Shown here in pieces: positions 9,142 through 18,357 of a stretch of DNA of 62,701 bases. The stretch covers positions 1 to 62,701 of the forward strand of contig CAZSDZ010000011.1 in NCBI GenBank assembly GCA_964605795.1. The letters are read 5' to 3'. Both the position numbers and the translations under genes were made by a program. Positions within the stretch are counted from its first letter, which is position 1. Each line of letters starts with the position of its first letter. Below the pieces are notes generated by a model that ran no database searches, had not been told where the DNA came from, and was given only the letters and a program-made list of their open reading frames with translations. This DNA comes from JAFGOM01 sp964605795 (GTDB lineage Archaea; Halobacteriota; Methanomicrobia; Methanomicrobiales; Methanospirillaceae).

Positions 9142-10128
9142 TTATGGAACCGGAACCGTTTTCTGGATCTGTCTGATGATATCCTCTGTGGTTACCGAAT
9201 CTGCTTCAGCATCATAATTAAGCAAAATCCGGTGTCGCAATACATCAGGTGCGATGGCACGGACGTCCTCGGGTATCACATATCCCCGTCCCTGTAACAG
9301 CGCATGAGCTTTTGCTCCAAGGATGAGGTATATGGTTGCCCGGGGAGAAGCACCACAGTGGATGTAATGCTGGATTGAAAGTCCGTATCCTGAGGCATTT
9401 CGCGTTGCATCCACAAGCGAGGCTACATACTCCTTGATGGAAGGGTCTGCATATACTTTTGGCAGGAACTCCTGGATCCGGAGGATATCTGCAGAGGATA
9501 TCACGGGTGCCGTTTTTAGTGATATTCCTTCGGTAAACCTGTCAAGGATGGTTATCTCTTCTGATTTTTTCGGATACCCCATGATAACCTTGAACATAAA
9601 CCGATCAACCTGTGCTTCAGGAAGGGGATAGGTTCCTTCAGACTCGATCGGGTTCTGGGTAGCCAAAACAAAGAACGGGCGATCGAGGTGATGGGTCTCT
9701 CCCTGTATGGTCACCTGGTGTTCCTGCATCGCCTCAAGGAGTGCAGACTGTACCTTCGGGGGCGCACGGTTAATCTCATCCGCGAGTAAAAACTGGCTGA
9801 ATACTGGTCCTTTGACCGTTGAGAAGGTTCCATCCCGCTGATTGTAGATCTTGGTCCCGGTAATATCTGCAGGGAGGAGATCAGGGGTGAACTGAATACG
9901 TGAAAACTTTCCATCGATACACTCTGAAAGTGTCCGTATCATGAGAGTTTTCGCAATTCCCGGAACCCCTTCAAGAAGGACATGACCATTTGCGATAAGA
10001 GCCATGATGAGCCGATCAATTATCTGTCTTTGTCCGACAATCACCCGTAAAATCTCATTCTCCAGCGGTCGGAGAAGGTCGTTACATTCTTTTGCCCGTG
10101 CATTAAGGGCTGCAATCTCTAAATCCAC
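9142..10128 (-). CDS. MoxR-family AAA+ ATPase
   Basis: 328 residues. Walker A is GVPGIAKT, Walker B and sensor region LLADEINRAPPKVQSALLEAMQE, arginine finger PEAQVDRFMFK, with the C-terminal lid domain (DUF5749-like) to the end. The start is GTG with GGAGAT a few bases upstream. MoxR ATPases act as chaperones or insertases for VWA-domain partners, and the partner is encoded downstream here. This is the first gene of the five-gene minus-strand operon. A possible TATA element (AAATTTAAAC, minus strand) lies about 95 bases upstream. Confidence 0.95.
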   Translation of the reverse strand: MDLEIAALNARAKECNDLLRPLENEILRVIVGQRQIIDRLIMALIANGHVLLEGVPGIAKTLMIRTLSECIDGKFSRIQFTPDLLPADITGTKIYNQRDGTFSTVKGPVFSQFLLADEINRAPPKVQSALLEAMQEHQVTIQGETHHLDRPFFVLATQNPIESEGTYPLPEAQVDRFMFKVIMGYPKKSEEITILDRFTEGISLKTAPVISSADILRIQEFLPKVYADPSIKEYVASLVDATRNASGYGLSIQHYIHCGASPRATIYLILGAKAHALLQGRGYVIPEDVRAIAPDVLRHRILLNYDAEADSVTTEDIIRQIQKTVPVP

Positions 10129-10418
10129 TGCATATCTCCTGAATGCTTTCAGATAGGTTCCTCTGTAACGGTACCTACTGTCAGTATACCTGATATGCTG
10201 CAGGAAAAGATAAAATCTTGTTTAAATTTACCAGGGCATTCCATAATGGCCATGAATGATTCGATCATTGAACCAGCGGGTTCCTTTATTGGGTTACTAT
10301 CATCCATAAAGGTAGTCAGGATATGGTGTGAGATAACGGGAAAGACAGGAAAAAGAGAAAGGCAGGGTATATCTGCCTAGTCAAAACTTCGGATGAAATT
10401 CAGGATACAGAAGTCTGA

Positions 10419-12479
10419 TTATCCAGGAAACAGGCGGTAGATCTGAGTGGACCCTGCATTGAATATCTGAATAAAATCCTCTGAAGGAGGTTGTACTGCA
10501 TACCGGGAGCGTTCCGCCTCACCGATGATAAGTACGGTTGCATGATAGTTCTGCATCAGTGATGCAGCCATATCCGGATATTCATAGATAAGCCTGAGAT
10601 CAGAAAGACGGGTGTTATACCAGTTGCTGTCATCGTTTCTCCACATGATCTCATGGAATGGCCAGCCGATGATGGTTGCCAGTCCGGTAAAGGACGACAT
10701 CCTTCCGTAATAGGAATAATCACCCCCTTCTGCCTCAACAATAACGGTATCCGCCGGAAGAGTCTTTAAATACCTGATTCCGGCTGCATCATCAGGATAC
10801 CGCGTATCAAGGAACGCAGATCCATCAAGGGTCGGGGTGTGCGGTGCATGGTCTGTTATGGCAGGAAGAAGCGGAAGGATGAAGAGAATACATACAAGAA
10901 CGGTGAGAGATTTGGTTATTCCTGATTTATGGGCACTCCAGAGAGAGGATCTCTCTATCAGGGAACCTGCCATCCCCATGCCTGCAATGCCGGTCAGAAG
11001 CCATGCGGGAAGGTACATCTTAAAGACCGTATTTAAGCGGTACCACTCTGCACCCATATGGTCTTTGAAGTAAAAGAACTCACAGAAAAGGATGGCAGAC
11101 AATCCGACTATTGCAAGAAGATCAAAAGATGAATCATGCCTGATGATGAGATAGATAAGAAGGACAACTGCCAGCCCTGCAGAGAGGTACCCAAAGTACG
11201 CAGCAGGTATGAGAATAAGGAGGAAATAAGGCTTTTTTTTCATGACAGGGAGCAGTGAAACAAAGAATATCAGAAAGAAGAAGCCATGGACGAGCAGGAT
11301 TTGTACTGGATCGGATGGGGTGATAACAAGCCCGATCCCATCCAGTCCACCGGTATCCATCATCAGGTAAAAGGGCAGGTACAGTGCACCTGCGGAGAGT
11401 GGAATGAGAATAGCAAAGAAAACGATGGGGCTTTGCAGGATATGAGAACGGGAAAATTTCGGGAGCTGGAATTCTATCCCGTTCTCTTTTCGTTCTTGTA
11501 CTCCTGTTATCACGATCCACAGGCCGGTCAGCATGACTGCAGGAGCATAGAGAAACAGATCCCAGCTGTTTATCACCGGCATACTTCCAAGGCTTACTGT
11601 TATCGCAGCAAGAAGAAGGATACGGCTTTTTCTGTTCATCTTTCTCCAACAGGAAACAGCAGTACACAAAAGCAGGATCATAAGCGTCTGGTTGCATATC
11701 CCGATAACATGGGGATGCACGTCTCCAAATGTGAATGAGAAGAGCGGATACTCGGTGATGGTATCACTGATGATCCGGGTGCTGTCCCAGAAAAGCATGG
11801 AAGGATGGGTTCCTCTTATCCATAGTGCAATAAAAGCCGGGTTAACGATGATGAGGGGGATCAGGGTGAGCAGGTGCAGATCCTTTACCAGAAGACGTCC
11901 CACTGCATAACAGTTGAGAGCAGAGAAGGCAAGGATGGTGGGTATTGCCAGTATAAATACGATAACTGAGGGAGTATGTGTGACAACCCCTGCAATACCT
12001 AAAATCCAGTACCCGACGTAGTAATATACTCTCAAATCTCCCCCTGCAAACCAGGGATCGTGAGGAGGGATGACCGGGTCTATCATAATAGACGCAATAA
12101 ATGCATGATCCATGAACTTCTCTGCTGCATTGATGTCAGGAGAGAAAGCCCTGATGAGAAGGAACAGGATAAAGGTACCATAAAAAAGGAGGTACCAGTT
12201 CTTTTCATCCCATGCATCCCGGTAGCATTCTCCTTTCGTCTTCCAAAGATTCCATCCAATACAACAGAGAAAAGGAATGACTGCAGTTTGTACCGGGAGA
12301 TGAATATAGGCAGCATACCAGGAGAAGATGCCAAACAAAAGAAAAGAAAGGGTGAAGGAGACCGGTACGGCAACTTTTGGAAGGCATGTTTTAATGAAAG
12401 GATAGATCGCAAGATACAGAAGGGTGAGGAGCCCGAGCCAGATGATAACTGCCAGTATCTGGACTCCTGCCGCAAGCAT
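10419..12479 (-). CDS. DUF2298 / Chlor_Arch_YYY polytopic membrane protein
   Basis: 686 residues and extremely hydrophobic, with about 15 predicted membrane helices. It carries the YYYxG motif that names the Chlor_Arch_YYY family (Y152-Y154, G156) after a conserved loop DPWFAGGDLR. The family resembles GT-C type glycosyltransferases in layout, but its function is not established. Its ATG shares one base with the stop of the flippase-like gene (TGATG), so it is the last gene of a four-gene operon with an oxidoreductase and a GT2 enzyme. That context favours lipid-linked sugar transfer at the outer face of the membrane. A TIGR03663-like protein, a family reported to co-occur with YYY, lies at 60222. 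Confidence 0.88.
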   Translation of the reverse strand: MLAAGVQILAVIIWLGLLTLLYLAIYPFIKTCLPKVAVPVSFTLSFLLFGIFSWYAAYIHLPVQTAVIPFLCCIGWNLWKTKGECYRDAWDEKNWYLLFYGTFILFLLIRAFSPDINAAEKFMDHAFIASIMIDPVIPPHDPWFAGGDLRVYYYVGYWILGIAGVVTHTPSVIVFILAIPTILAFSALNCYAVGRLLVKDLHLLTLIPLIIVNPAFIALWIRGTHPSMLFWDSTRIISDTITEYPLFSFTFGDVHPHVIGICNQTLMILLLCTAVSCWRKMNRKSRILLLAAITVSLGSMPVINSWDLFLYAPAVMLTGLWIVITGVQERKENGIEFQLPKFSRSHILQSPIVFFAILIPLSAGALYLPFYLMMDTGGLDGIGLVITPSDPVQILLVHGFFFLIFFVSLLPVMKKKPYFLLILIPAAYFGYLSAGLAVVLLIYLIIRHDSSFDLLAIVGLSAILFCEFFYFKDHMGAEWYRLNTVFKMYLPAWLLTGIAGMGMAGSLIERSSLWSAHKSGITKSLTVLVCILFILPLLPAITDHAPHTPTLDGSAFLDTRYPDDAAGIRYLKTLPADTVIVEAEGGDYSYYGRMSSFTGLATIIGWPFHEIMWRNDDSNWYNTRLSDLRLIYEYPDMAASLMQNYHATVLIIGEAERSRYAVQPPSEDFIQIFNAGSTQIYRLFPG

Positions 12480-13441
12480 CAGTCATTGCTCCGAATTACG
12501 TTTCGCTTTACGGTATCGGCAAGCGCAGGCAGGATCCACTGACCAAAGTAGGGAATCGTTGCAATACCGCAGGCGAGCGTTATCACGTTCTTTATCAGGT
12601 GATCAATCACTGCGATGAGGGTAGCAACTACGGGTGCAATCCCGCCGATCTCCAACGTGATTGCGACAGCGAGTTCATAGGTCCCGATGCCTCCCGGTGT
12701 CAGGGGGATCGCTTTTATCAGGTTTCCGATAACGATTGCAAGCATGATAAGAACAAACGGGATCTGTTCTGAGAACATGAGGGTAACACATAGACAGACA
12801 AACGCTTCCAGTACCCAGATGATGATAGATGTTGTCGAGAGAAGAGCGAGGGATCTTTTTGTTAACGATGCAGTCTTTACTTCATCCAGCATCGTTAAGA
12901 TAAAGGAGAATATGGGATTTTTAACAGCAATAGTCCCGGCAAACAGCAGAAAGAGAGCAAAGAATACAGAAAGGATAAGCGGAATGAGAATAACCGGGAT
13001 AAACCAGTCAGGTACGTCCAGAACAAACAGGAGAGATACGAGTCCGAGAAACGCCACGGTGAGGATGTCAAAAAACCGTTCGATGACAAGAGACGAGAGA
13101 CACACTGAGACCGTTGCCTCATAATCATGCCTGATGATGAGGATTCGGATAAAATCTCCCAGTCGTGCAGGTACAATGAGATTCACCGTCTGACTGAAGA
13201 AGATGCATGCCGTTGCAAAGACAAACCTGACAGCAACCTGCAGATTTCCGAGGATTATCTGGTACCGCCATCCCCGAACTATCCAGCCGACCAGACAGAT
13301 TCCGATGGCTGGCAGGATGTACAATGGATCCAGGTACTGGATGGTGACGAGCAGGTCATCCCAGACCCGCGCAAGCATCACAAAAAGAAGAGCAACAGCA
13401 AGAAAAACAGAGATAATAATCCCTAAAATCTTACGAGACAT
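12479..13441 (-). CDS. Lysylphosphatidylglycerol synthase TM-region (UPF0104) flippase-like protein
   Basis: 320 residues from the ATG at 13441. An upstream in-frame start at 13522 would overlap the GT2 gene by 90 bases and add a non-membrane leader, so it is disfavoured. Seven to eight membrane helices are visible, with family features such as LGDFIRILIIRHDYE (residues 73-87), PLTPGGIGTYELAVA, and the C-terminal GCGIATIPYF-type helix. This family is the membrane half of MprF without the aminoacyl-transferase, and many members are suspected lipid or glycolipid flippases. Overlap with the GT2 gene (11 nt) supports joint action on one lipid-linked product. Confidence 0.88.
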   Translation of the reverse strand: MSRKILGIIISVFLAVALLFVMLARVWDDLLVTIQYLDPLYILPAIGICLVGWIVRGWRYQIILGNLQVAVRFVFATACIFFSQTVNLIVPARLGDFIRILIIRHDYEATVSVCLSSLVIERFFDILTVAFLGLVSLLFVLDVPDWFIPVILIPLILSVFFALFLLFAGTIAVKNPIFSFILTMLDEVKTASLTKRSLALLSTTSIIIWVLEAFVCLCVTLMFSEQIPFVLIMLAIVIGNLIKAIPLTPGGIGTYELAVAITLEIGGIAPVVATLIAVIDHLIKNVITLACGIATIPYFGQWILPALADTVKRNVIRSND

Positions 13442-14141
13442 GCAGGTTCCACCACAAAGAAATGATCGCCCTGCCCATCTTCCAGATATCTCCGGTTTTG
13501 ACGGTAGTCCCCGGGCCTTCATGCCACGTAACCGGCAGTTCGCAGATCCGATATCCTGCTTTTTGTCCTCTCACTAATACCTCAGTATCCCAGAACCAGT
13601 ACCTGTCCTGTATCGTATCGAGAATGAGTGAGATCTTATCCCTTTTAAAAGCCTTAAAGCCACACTGATGGTCTTTTATTCTGCTTTTAAGCAGAAGCCT
13701 GACAAAGAAGTTATATCCCCTGCTCTTTATCTCGCGGTTTTCAGACCTGGTAATAATACTCTCCGGAAGCAGACGGGAACCGGTTGCGATATCGCACCCG
13801 TTCTGTATGGCTGCAATCAGTTCCTTTAAATGACTCATGTCTGTTGCAAGATCCACGTCATAGTAACAGATGATCTCACCATGCGTCTGTCTGATAACCG
13901 AGGTCAGTGCAGATCCCCTGCCCAGCCGTTCTTCCCGGTGAATCAGAATCACTCGTGGATCTTTTTCTTCCCATTCCAGAACCAGTTCGGTGGACCCGTC
14001 GGTACTCGCATCCTCTGCGATGATGAGTTCAAACTGATCGGTAATTTTCCCAAGCTCTCGTATTGAACAGGGAATGGCCTGCTCTAATGCTACAACGTCA
14101 TTGTAAACCGGGATAATTGCCGTAACAAAAGGGGCTTTCAC
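13431..14141 (-). CDS. Family 2 glycosyltransferase (dolichyl-phosphate sugar synthase-like)
   Basis: 236 residues. GT-A fold with the N-terminal FVTAIIPVYND, the acidic AEDASTDGSTEL segment, and the metal-binding strand CYYDVDLATDMSH with DVD near residue 93. QCGFKAFKR and FWDTEVLVRG further support a dolichyl-phosphate glucose/mannose synthase-like enzyme. There is no C-terminal membrane anchor, so it acts at the cytoplasmic face. Its start overlaps the oxidoreductase stop by 4 nt (ATGA) and its end overlaps the flippase-like gene. The likely product is a polyprenyl-phosphate sugar used by the membrane proteins downstream. The sugar is unknown. Confidence 0.92.
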   Translation of the reverse strand: MKAPFVTAIIPVYNDVVALEQAIPCSIRELGKITDQFELIIAEDASTDGSTELVLEWEEKDPRVILIHREERLGRGSALTSVIRQTHGEIICYYDVDLATDMSHLKELIAAIQNGCDIATGSRLLPESIITRSENREIKSRGYNFFVRLLLKSRIKDHQCGFKAFKRDKISLILDTIQDRYWFWDTEVLVRGQKAGYRICELPVTWHEGPGTTVKTGDIWKMGRAIISLWWNLHVS

Positions 14142-15370
14142 ATCAAAACCTCGTTTAGGATGGTTCTGGCGATTCGTTCTCCTGCCCTGACGGATCCCTC
14201 CATGCTCCGTTCAGGATAATTTTCCGGTGAGAACATCCCTGCCATAAAAAGGCCGTCTTTCTGATATTCTTGCATTTTTTCATGATATCCTGTCAGGTAT
14301 AAAGGTCCTGCATACGGGTCGGTAGTAAGGCGATGCCAGAAAATGTCCTTCTCGCTTATGGCAAACCGGTTGCAGAAATCGTGTATCATCATCTCTTTAA
14401 GTCCCAAAAAATTACTGTCAGAGCGATATGCAGCGAGATATACGATATCTTCCCCGTACCGTTCTCTTGGAATGAAGTTGGTATGTCCGATTACCGCTCC
14501 GTATGGTGCCGGATCCCTGATATTTACCCAGTAGATTCCCTGAGTTACTTCACGGGAGAGACCGAGTGCCATGCAGGCAGCACCCTGGTATGGAACTGGC
14601 ATTACCTCTGGTCCTCCGATTGCCGCAAGTGCCTGGGGTGGGATCGTTGAGAGAACATAGTGATAGAAAACACCGTTTATCAGCCATCCCCCGTTCGTTT
14701 TTTCGATACGCTCTGCTGCACAGTTCGGATAGATACGGCATCCGTTCTTCTGACAGGCCCGGGAAAGCCCCTCGATGAGGGTTACAAACCCTCCTTTCAG
14801 ATACCCGAGACGTTCGCCCGCAAAACTACGGTCTGATCTGATAGAGACCCGGCTGACAACCCATGAGGCAGCGATACGGTCAGCCATCTCCCCAAATTTT
14901 GCATGTAATAACGGCTCAAAAAATGACCGGTAGATCCCTTCTCCCAGAGTATCGGTAATATAATCCCGTGCCGTGATGGAATCAAGACTTTCTGCAGGTA
15001 TTTTTTTTGCTCTCATCGTAAAGTGCGCCAGTTTCGTCTTCTCGATGAGTGACAGGTATGGATACCTGAGGATCTCAAACGGAGTGGTTAATGGATAGAT
15101 CTTTCCGTCAACCATGTACCCGGTCGTTCCATACCGCCATTCGAGCTGATCTGAGAGGGATAGTTCCGAAAGAAGATTCAGTAATGCCGTATCAGAAGAG
15201 AAGCAGTGATGGTAATATTTTTCAAGGGAATACGCATCATTGATAGTATATGAAGCGAGGAGACCTCCAATCTCGTTGTTTTTCTCAAGAATAGTGACGT
15301 CTGCCTTCTTTGAGAGTCTCATTCCGGCTGACAACCCGGTAAGTCCTCCTCCAATGATACATACCTTCAT
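14138..15370 (-). CDS. NAD(P)/FAD-dependent amine-oxidase-type oxidoreductase
   Basis: 410 residues. The N-terminal dinucleotide motif (VCIIGGGLTGLSAGMRL) is followed by an acidic strand end and the GG doublet (LEKNNEIGGLL) typical of protoporphyrinogen-oxidase, UDP-galactopyranose-mutase and carotenoid-desaturase-like flavoproteins. The C-terminal FAD segment GLFMAGMFSPENYPERSMEG with the following RAGERIA is complete. It heads a four-gene operon with GT2, flippase-like and YYY proteins. The substrate is probably a sugar nucleotide or an isoprenoid lipid, not a porphyrin; this is inferred only from context. A TATA-like AATATATGA lies about 30 bases upstream. Confidence 0.88.
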   Translation of the reverse strand: MKVCIIGGGLTGLSAGMRLSKKADVTILEKNNEIGGLLASYTINDAYSLEKYYHHCFSSDTALLNLLSELSLSDQLEWRYGTTGYMVDGKIYPLTTPFEILRYPYLSLIEKTKLAHFTMRAKKIPAESLDSITARDYITDTLGEGIYRSFFEPLLHAKFGEMADRIAASWVVSRVSIRSDRSFAGERLGYLKGGFVTLIEGLSRACQKNGCRIYPNCAAERIEKTNGGWLINGVFYHYVLSTIPPQALAAIGGPEVMPVPYQGAACMALGLSREVTQGIYWVNIRDPAPYGAVIGHTNFIPRERYGEDIVYLAAYRSDSNFLGLKEMMIHDFCNRFAISEKDIFWHRLTTDPYAGPLYLTGYHEKMQEYQKDGLFMAGMFSPENYPERSMEGSVRAGERIARTILNEVLM

Positions 15371-15440
15371 ACGTTCCTATAATTATGGGTGGGTTCTCAT
15401 ATATTGGCATCTGTCTGATGGACGAACCTTTTTGAATTTG

Positions 15441-15450
15441 CAAAATAAAG
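15441..15450 (+). promoter_or_regulatory. Putative TATA element of cetZ
   Basis: CAAAATAAAG lies 54-63 bases before the cetZ ATG, giving a leader of about 30 bases that holds the Shine-Dalgarno GGAGA. The divergent operon starting at 15370 has its own TATA-like site near 15395-15404, so the two directions are separately initiated. Confidence 0.35.
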
Positions 15451-15503
15451 AGTGTACAGCATCCAGATAGCAGTCTTACAATTATCATGACTGGAGAAAT
15501 AAC

Positions 15504-16679
15504 ATGAAAGTATTTTTTATCGGGTATGGTCAGGCAGGAGGGAAGATAGTCGATAAGTTCATCGAATCTAATCTCCGGACAGGATCAGATAGTTTCCGGG
15601 GAATTGCTATTAATACCGCCCGCACGGATCTCATGGGTCTGCAGCATATTGCATATGAGGATCGGGTTCTCATCGGTCAGACCGTTGTAAAAGGTCATGG
15701 TGTGGGGACCGATAACGATGCCGGTGCACGAATCACCTTTGATGAGATTGATATCATCATGAACGCCATTGACCGGAAAGGAATCGGAGAAACCGAGGCT
15801 TTTATTATCGTGGCAGGATTAGGAGGGGGTACCGGTTCCGGTGGGGCGCCCGTTCTTGCCAGATATCTCAAGAAGGTCTATCATGAACCGGTGTATGTTC
15901 TCGGTATGCTCCCTGCTCCCGAGGAAGGAAAACTCTACTCATACAATGCAGCCAGGAGCCTGGCTACTCTCGTTAACGAGGCAGATAATGTCTTTTTATT
16001 TGATAACAGTGCCTGGAAGAACGAGGGTGAGAGCATCAAGGGAGCCTTTGAGCGTTTAAATGATGAGATAGTACGGAGGTTCGGGATTTTATTCAGGGCA
16101 GGAGAGATTGGAGCGGCAGGAATCGGAGAGATGGTCATCGATTCCAGTGAGATCATCAATACACTCCGGGGTGGTGGCATCAGTTCACTCGGGTATGCAA
16201 TCAGTGAAATTAGTGATGCTGAGTTTGAGCCTGAAAGGGGAATCGGAAAACTGTTCAGGCGCCAGACACGGCGTGAAGAACGTCCTGAAGATAAACTCAT
16301 CGGAGCAGATAAGGCTTCCCGGACATTATCTCTCGTGAGAAGGGCGATGCTTGGGAGACTAACGATGCCGTGTGACTATACAACCGCTGCACGGGCACTA
16401 GTACTGGTTGCCGGTCCTCCCGAGGATCTGGACCGAAAAGGTATCGAGAAGGCAAAAAGCTGGGTTGAAGAGAACATTGCCGGAGTTGAGGTACGGGGGG
16501 GAGATTTCCCTGCACAAAGCCGTTACATTGCAGCTATTGTACTTCTGGCAACGATCACCAATACTCCGAGAATCACAAAATTAATTGAGACTGCCAAGGA
16601 GATAAAGGAAGCAAACGAGAAACTGGATGAACAGTCTGGTATGAAGATGGATGAGAGTATCGATCTGCTCTTTGACTAA
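15504..16679 (+). CDS. cetZ: CetZ-type tubulin/FtsZ-family GTPase
   Basis: 391 residues, usual for CetZ. The tubulin signature is LGGGTGSGGAP (about residues 109-119). Features typical of CetZ rather than FtsZ include the start FFIGYGQAGGKIVDKF, the loop VVKGHGVGTDNDAG, and LPAPEEGKLYSYNAARSL after the nucleotide site. CetZ proteins form GTP-dependent polymers that control cell shape in haloarchaea; in methanogens the role is not known. The ATG follows GGAGA by about 7 bases. The next gene on the same strand encodes a membrane-anchored surface protein, but with its own likely promoter, so they may not be one transcript. Confidence 0.93.
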   Translation: MKVFFIGYGQAGGKIVDKFIESNLRTGSDSFRGIAINTARTDLMGLQHIAYEDRVLIGQTVVKGHGVGTDNDAGARITFDEIDIIMNAIDRKGIGETEAFIIVAGLGGGTGSGGAPVLARYLKKVYHEPVYVLGMLPAPEEGKLYSYNAARSLATLVNEADNVFLFDNSAWKNEGESIKGAFERLNDEIVRRFGILFRAGEIGAAGIGEMVIDSSEIINTLRGGGISSLGYAISEISDAEFEPERGIGKLFRRQTRREERPEDKLIGADKASRTLSLVRRAMLGRLTMPCDYTTAARALVLVAGPPEDLDRKGIEKAKSWVEENIAGVEVRGGDFPAQSRYIAAIVLLATITNTPRITKLIETAKEIKEANEKLDEQSGMKMDESIDLLFD

Positions 16680-16836
16680 GAGGGTATCGTATCCTTTCTT
16701 TTTCCTCTCTATTCTCTCATTAATCTCCGAAAGAATTTTCTATTCAGGAATTGTAACCATTCTTGGTGTTAATAATGTTTTTTATACGTTTGTCTGCAAA
16801 AAGCAGAGTAAAGAGTAATTATCAGGCGAGGTGCCT

Positions 16837-18015
16837 ATGAATACCTGTTTTTATTATGGTAGTATTGTTATCCTCTTATGTTGCATGATCGCTACCGGTA
16901 CCGCAGCATCGGTCGATGCAGGATATATCAAGATCCAGCCAACCGGTGATCTTGAGGCAGGTACACCGGTTACTGCAGATTTTACCATCAATTTTTATGA
17001 TACCTTCCCGATTGACCAGGAGATATCAATGACCACCGATCTTGAAGATCCGGTCTGGAAGGCAGATATTCTTATTGACGGAGTTAAAAACCCCCAGCCA
17101 TCAGCATCAGGTGAGACATTTACGATCACAGGCTGGTTACTGGAATATCCCCAGTCTGAAGTCCAGGTTGTCGTTTCGCTATCAGGAAAGACACCATCAG
17201 TCAAAAAATCAGAGAACAAGATGCTGGTGGGGATATATGTCGTCAACACCAGCGGGCGGGTTTTAGATACGGTAAAGGAAGTAACTGCTTTTGTCGTAAA
17301 CACGGCTGAGATAGTTGGGGAGGTTTCAGATCTCCAGTCCAAAGTTCAGGACCTAAACCGGGCAGTTTCAGAGTATAAATCACTCGGGATTGATACCTCC
17401 AAAGCGGAAGATCAGTTGAACCAGGCATTGGACTCAATTAAGAAGGCTGAATCTGCAAGTTACTCGAATGCCAAGATCCTCATGACAAATGCCCAGACCT
17501 TCTTTGATAACGGGATGATTCATCTTGATTACAGTTATGCTGATAAATACATCAATGACGCCAAAAATAATATCGAAGAAGCAGATTCCATCATCGATTA
17601 TCTCAAGACAGAGAAGAGGATGGCAAGTGATCCAAGACTCGCTCCCATCATAACCACCCGGGAGTTTGCAGCAGAGTATGCGCAGAATGCGATGGATCTG
17701 TACAATAAGGGTTTGTCTTCGGATGCAAAGTTGAAATCAACCGAAGCGTATGAGAAGTCAAAGATCCTCCTCAATGAGACGATTAATTTGAGAGATGAGA
17801 TAGAATCAGCGGGTATTGGCGTTGACTTTTCAGGTGTTCTCTCCTTACTTCCCTATGTTATCGGGGTCATTATCATCGTTCTGGTTGTTGTTGGTATTCT
17901 TATCTGGAATCAGAATCGTGGAGGAGGAGGAAAAGGGAGAAAACCACCGGGACCATATGGGAAATCAAAGAAAAAGGCAAAAAGCGGTAAGAGCAGGTAC
18001 GATGAACTCTTCTGA
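16837..18015 (+). CDS. Secreted, C-terminally membrane-anchored protein with helical stalk
   Basis: 392 residues from the ATG at 16837. GAGGTG just before it is the ribosome-binding site and also contains an in-frame GTG at 16831, which I regard as part of that site. A signal peptide at residues 4-22 ends near GTAAS. A beta-rich domain follows to about residue 145, then a long helical region (150-320, coiled-coil-like, KVQDLNRAVSEYKSLG). A membrane helix lies at about 335-357, then a Gly/Lys-rich basic cytoplasmic tail (GGGGKGRKPPGPYGKSK). A TATA-like TTTTTTATACG lies about 60 bases upstream. Family unknown. The basic tail next to cetZ makes contact with the inner cytoskeleton conceivable but unproven. 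Confidence 0.78.
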   Translation: MNTCFYYGSIVILLCCMIATGTAASVDAGYIKIQPTGDLEAGTPVTADFTINFYDTFPIDQEISMTTDLEDPVWKADILIDGVKNPQPSASGETFTITGWLLEYPQSEVQVVVSLSGKTPSVKKSENKMLVGIYVVNTSGRVLDTVKEVTAFVVNTAEIVGEVSDLQSKVQDLNRAVSEYKSLGIDTSKAEDQLNQALDSIKKAESASYSNAKILMTNAQTFFDNGMIHLDYSYADKYINDAKNNIEEADSIIDYLKTEKRMASDPRLAPIITTREFAAEYAQNAMDLYNKGLSSDAKLKSTEAYEKSKILLNETINLRDEIESAGIGVDFSGVLSLLPYVIGVIIIVLVVVGILIWNQNRGGGGKGRKPPGPYGKSKKKAKSGKSRYDELF

Positions 18016-18030
18016 TAGTTCTTACCTGCA

Positions 18031-18038
18031 TTTTTTTT
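18031..18038 (+). terminator. Oligo-T terminator after the surface protein
   Basis: Eight T residues 16 bases downstream of the stop of the gene ending at 18015, a typical archaeal termination tract. Confidence 0.4.
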
Positions 18039-18357
18039 AAAACCGGTGTAATACCTCTGGCATCGTTATCGATGCTCTGTTTTCTTTGGTACTGCAGTCA
18101 CACCGCTGTATACAATATGGAGACAGGAACGTCTGGTATACAAAAAAGTTCCTGTTTTTCTGACAAAAACCACAAAAAATTCAACGATGAAAAAATCTTT
18201 GATGTATCAGCATATCAATAGGAATCACAGGGAGCATCGCTCTAATCAATCAATACCCGCAGATTGACCTTAATATCTGATTAGGGGTATCATGTTTTAA
18301 AGGGGAAAACATGCCGGGCTGCAGGAAAAGATGGTACCTGTAACCGTCAGAAAAATG
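18039..18357. other. Convergent intergenic region, no gene seen
   Basis: About 320 bases between two convergent genes. Only short frames occur, such as a 26-codon frame near 18187, with no ribosome-binding site or recognisable product. I see no RNA gene. Confidence 0.4.

Noticed and set aside
10195..10380. 61-codon frame upstream of the MoxR operon
   Set aside because: Overlaps the probable operon promoter and has no protein-like composition.
13442..13522. Upstream start for the flippase-like protein
   Set aside because: It would extend 80 bases into the GT2 gene and adds residues unlike the hydrophobic start of the family.
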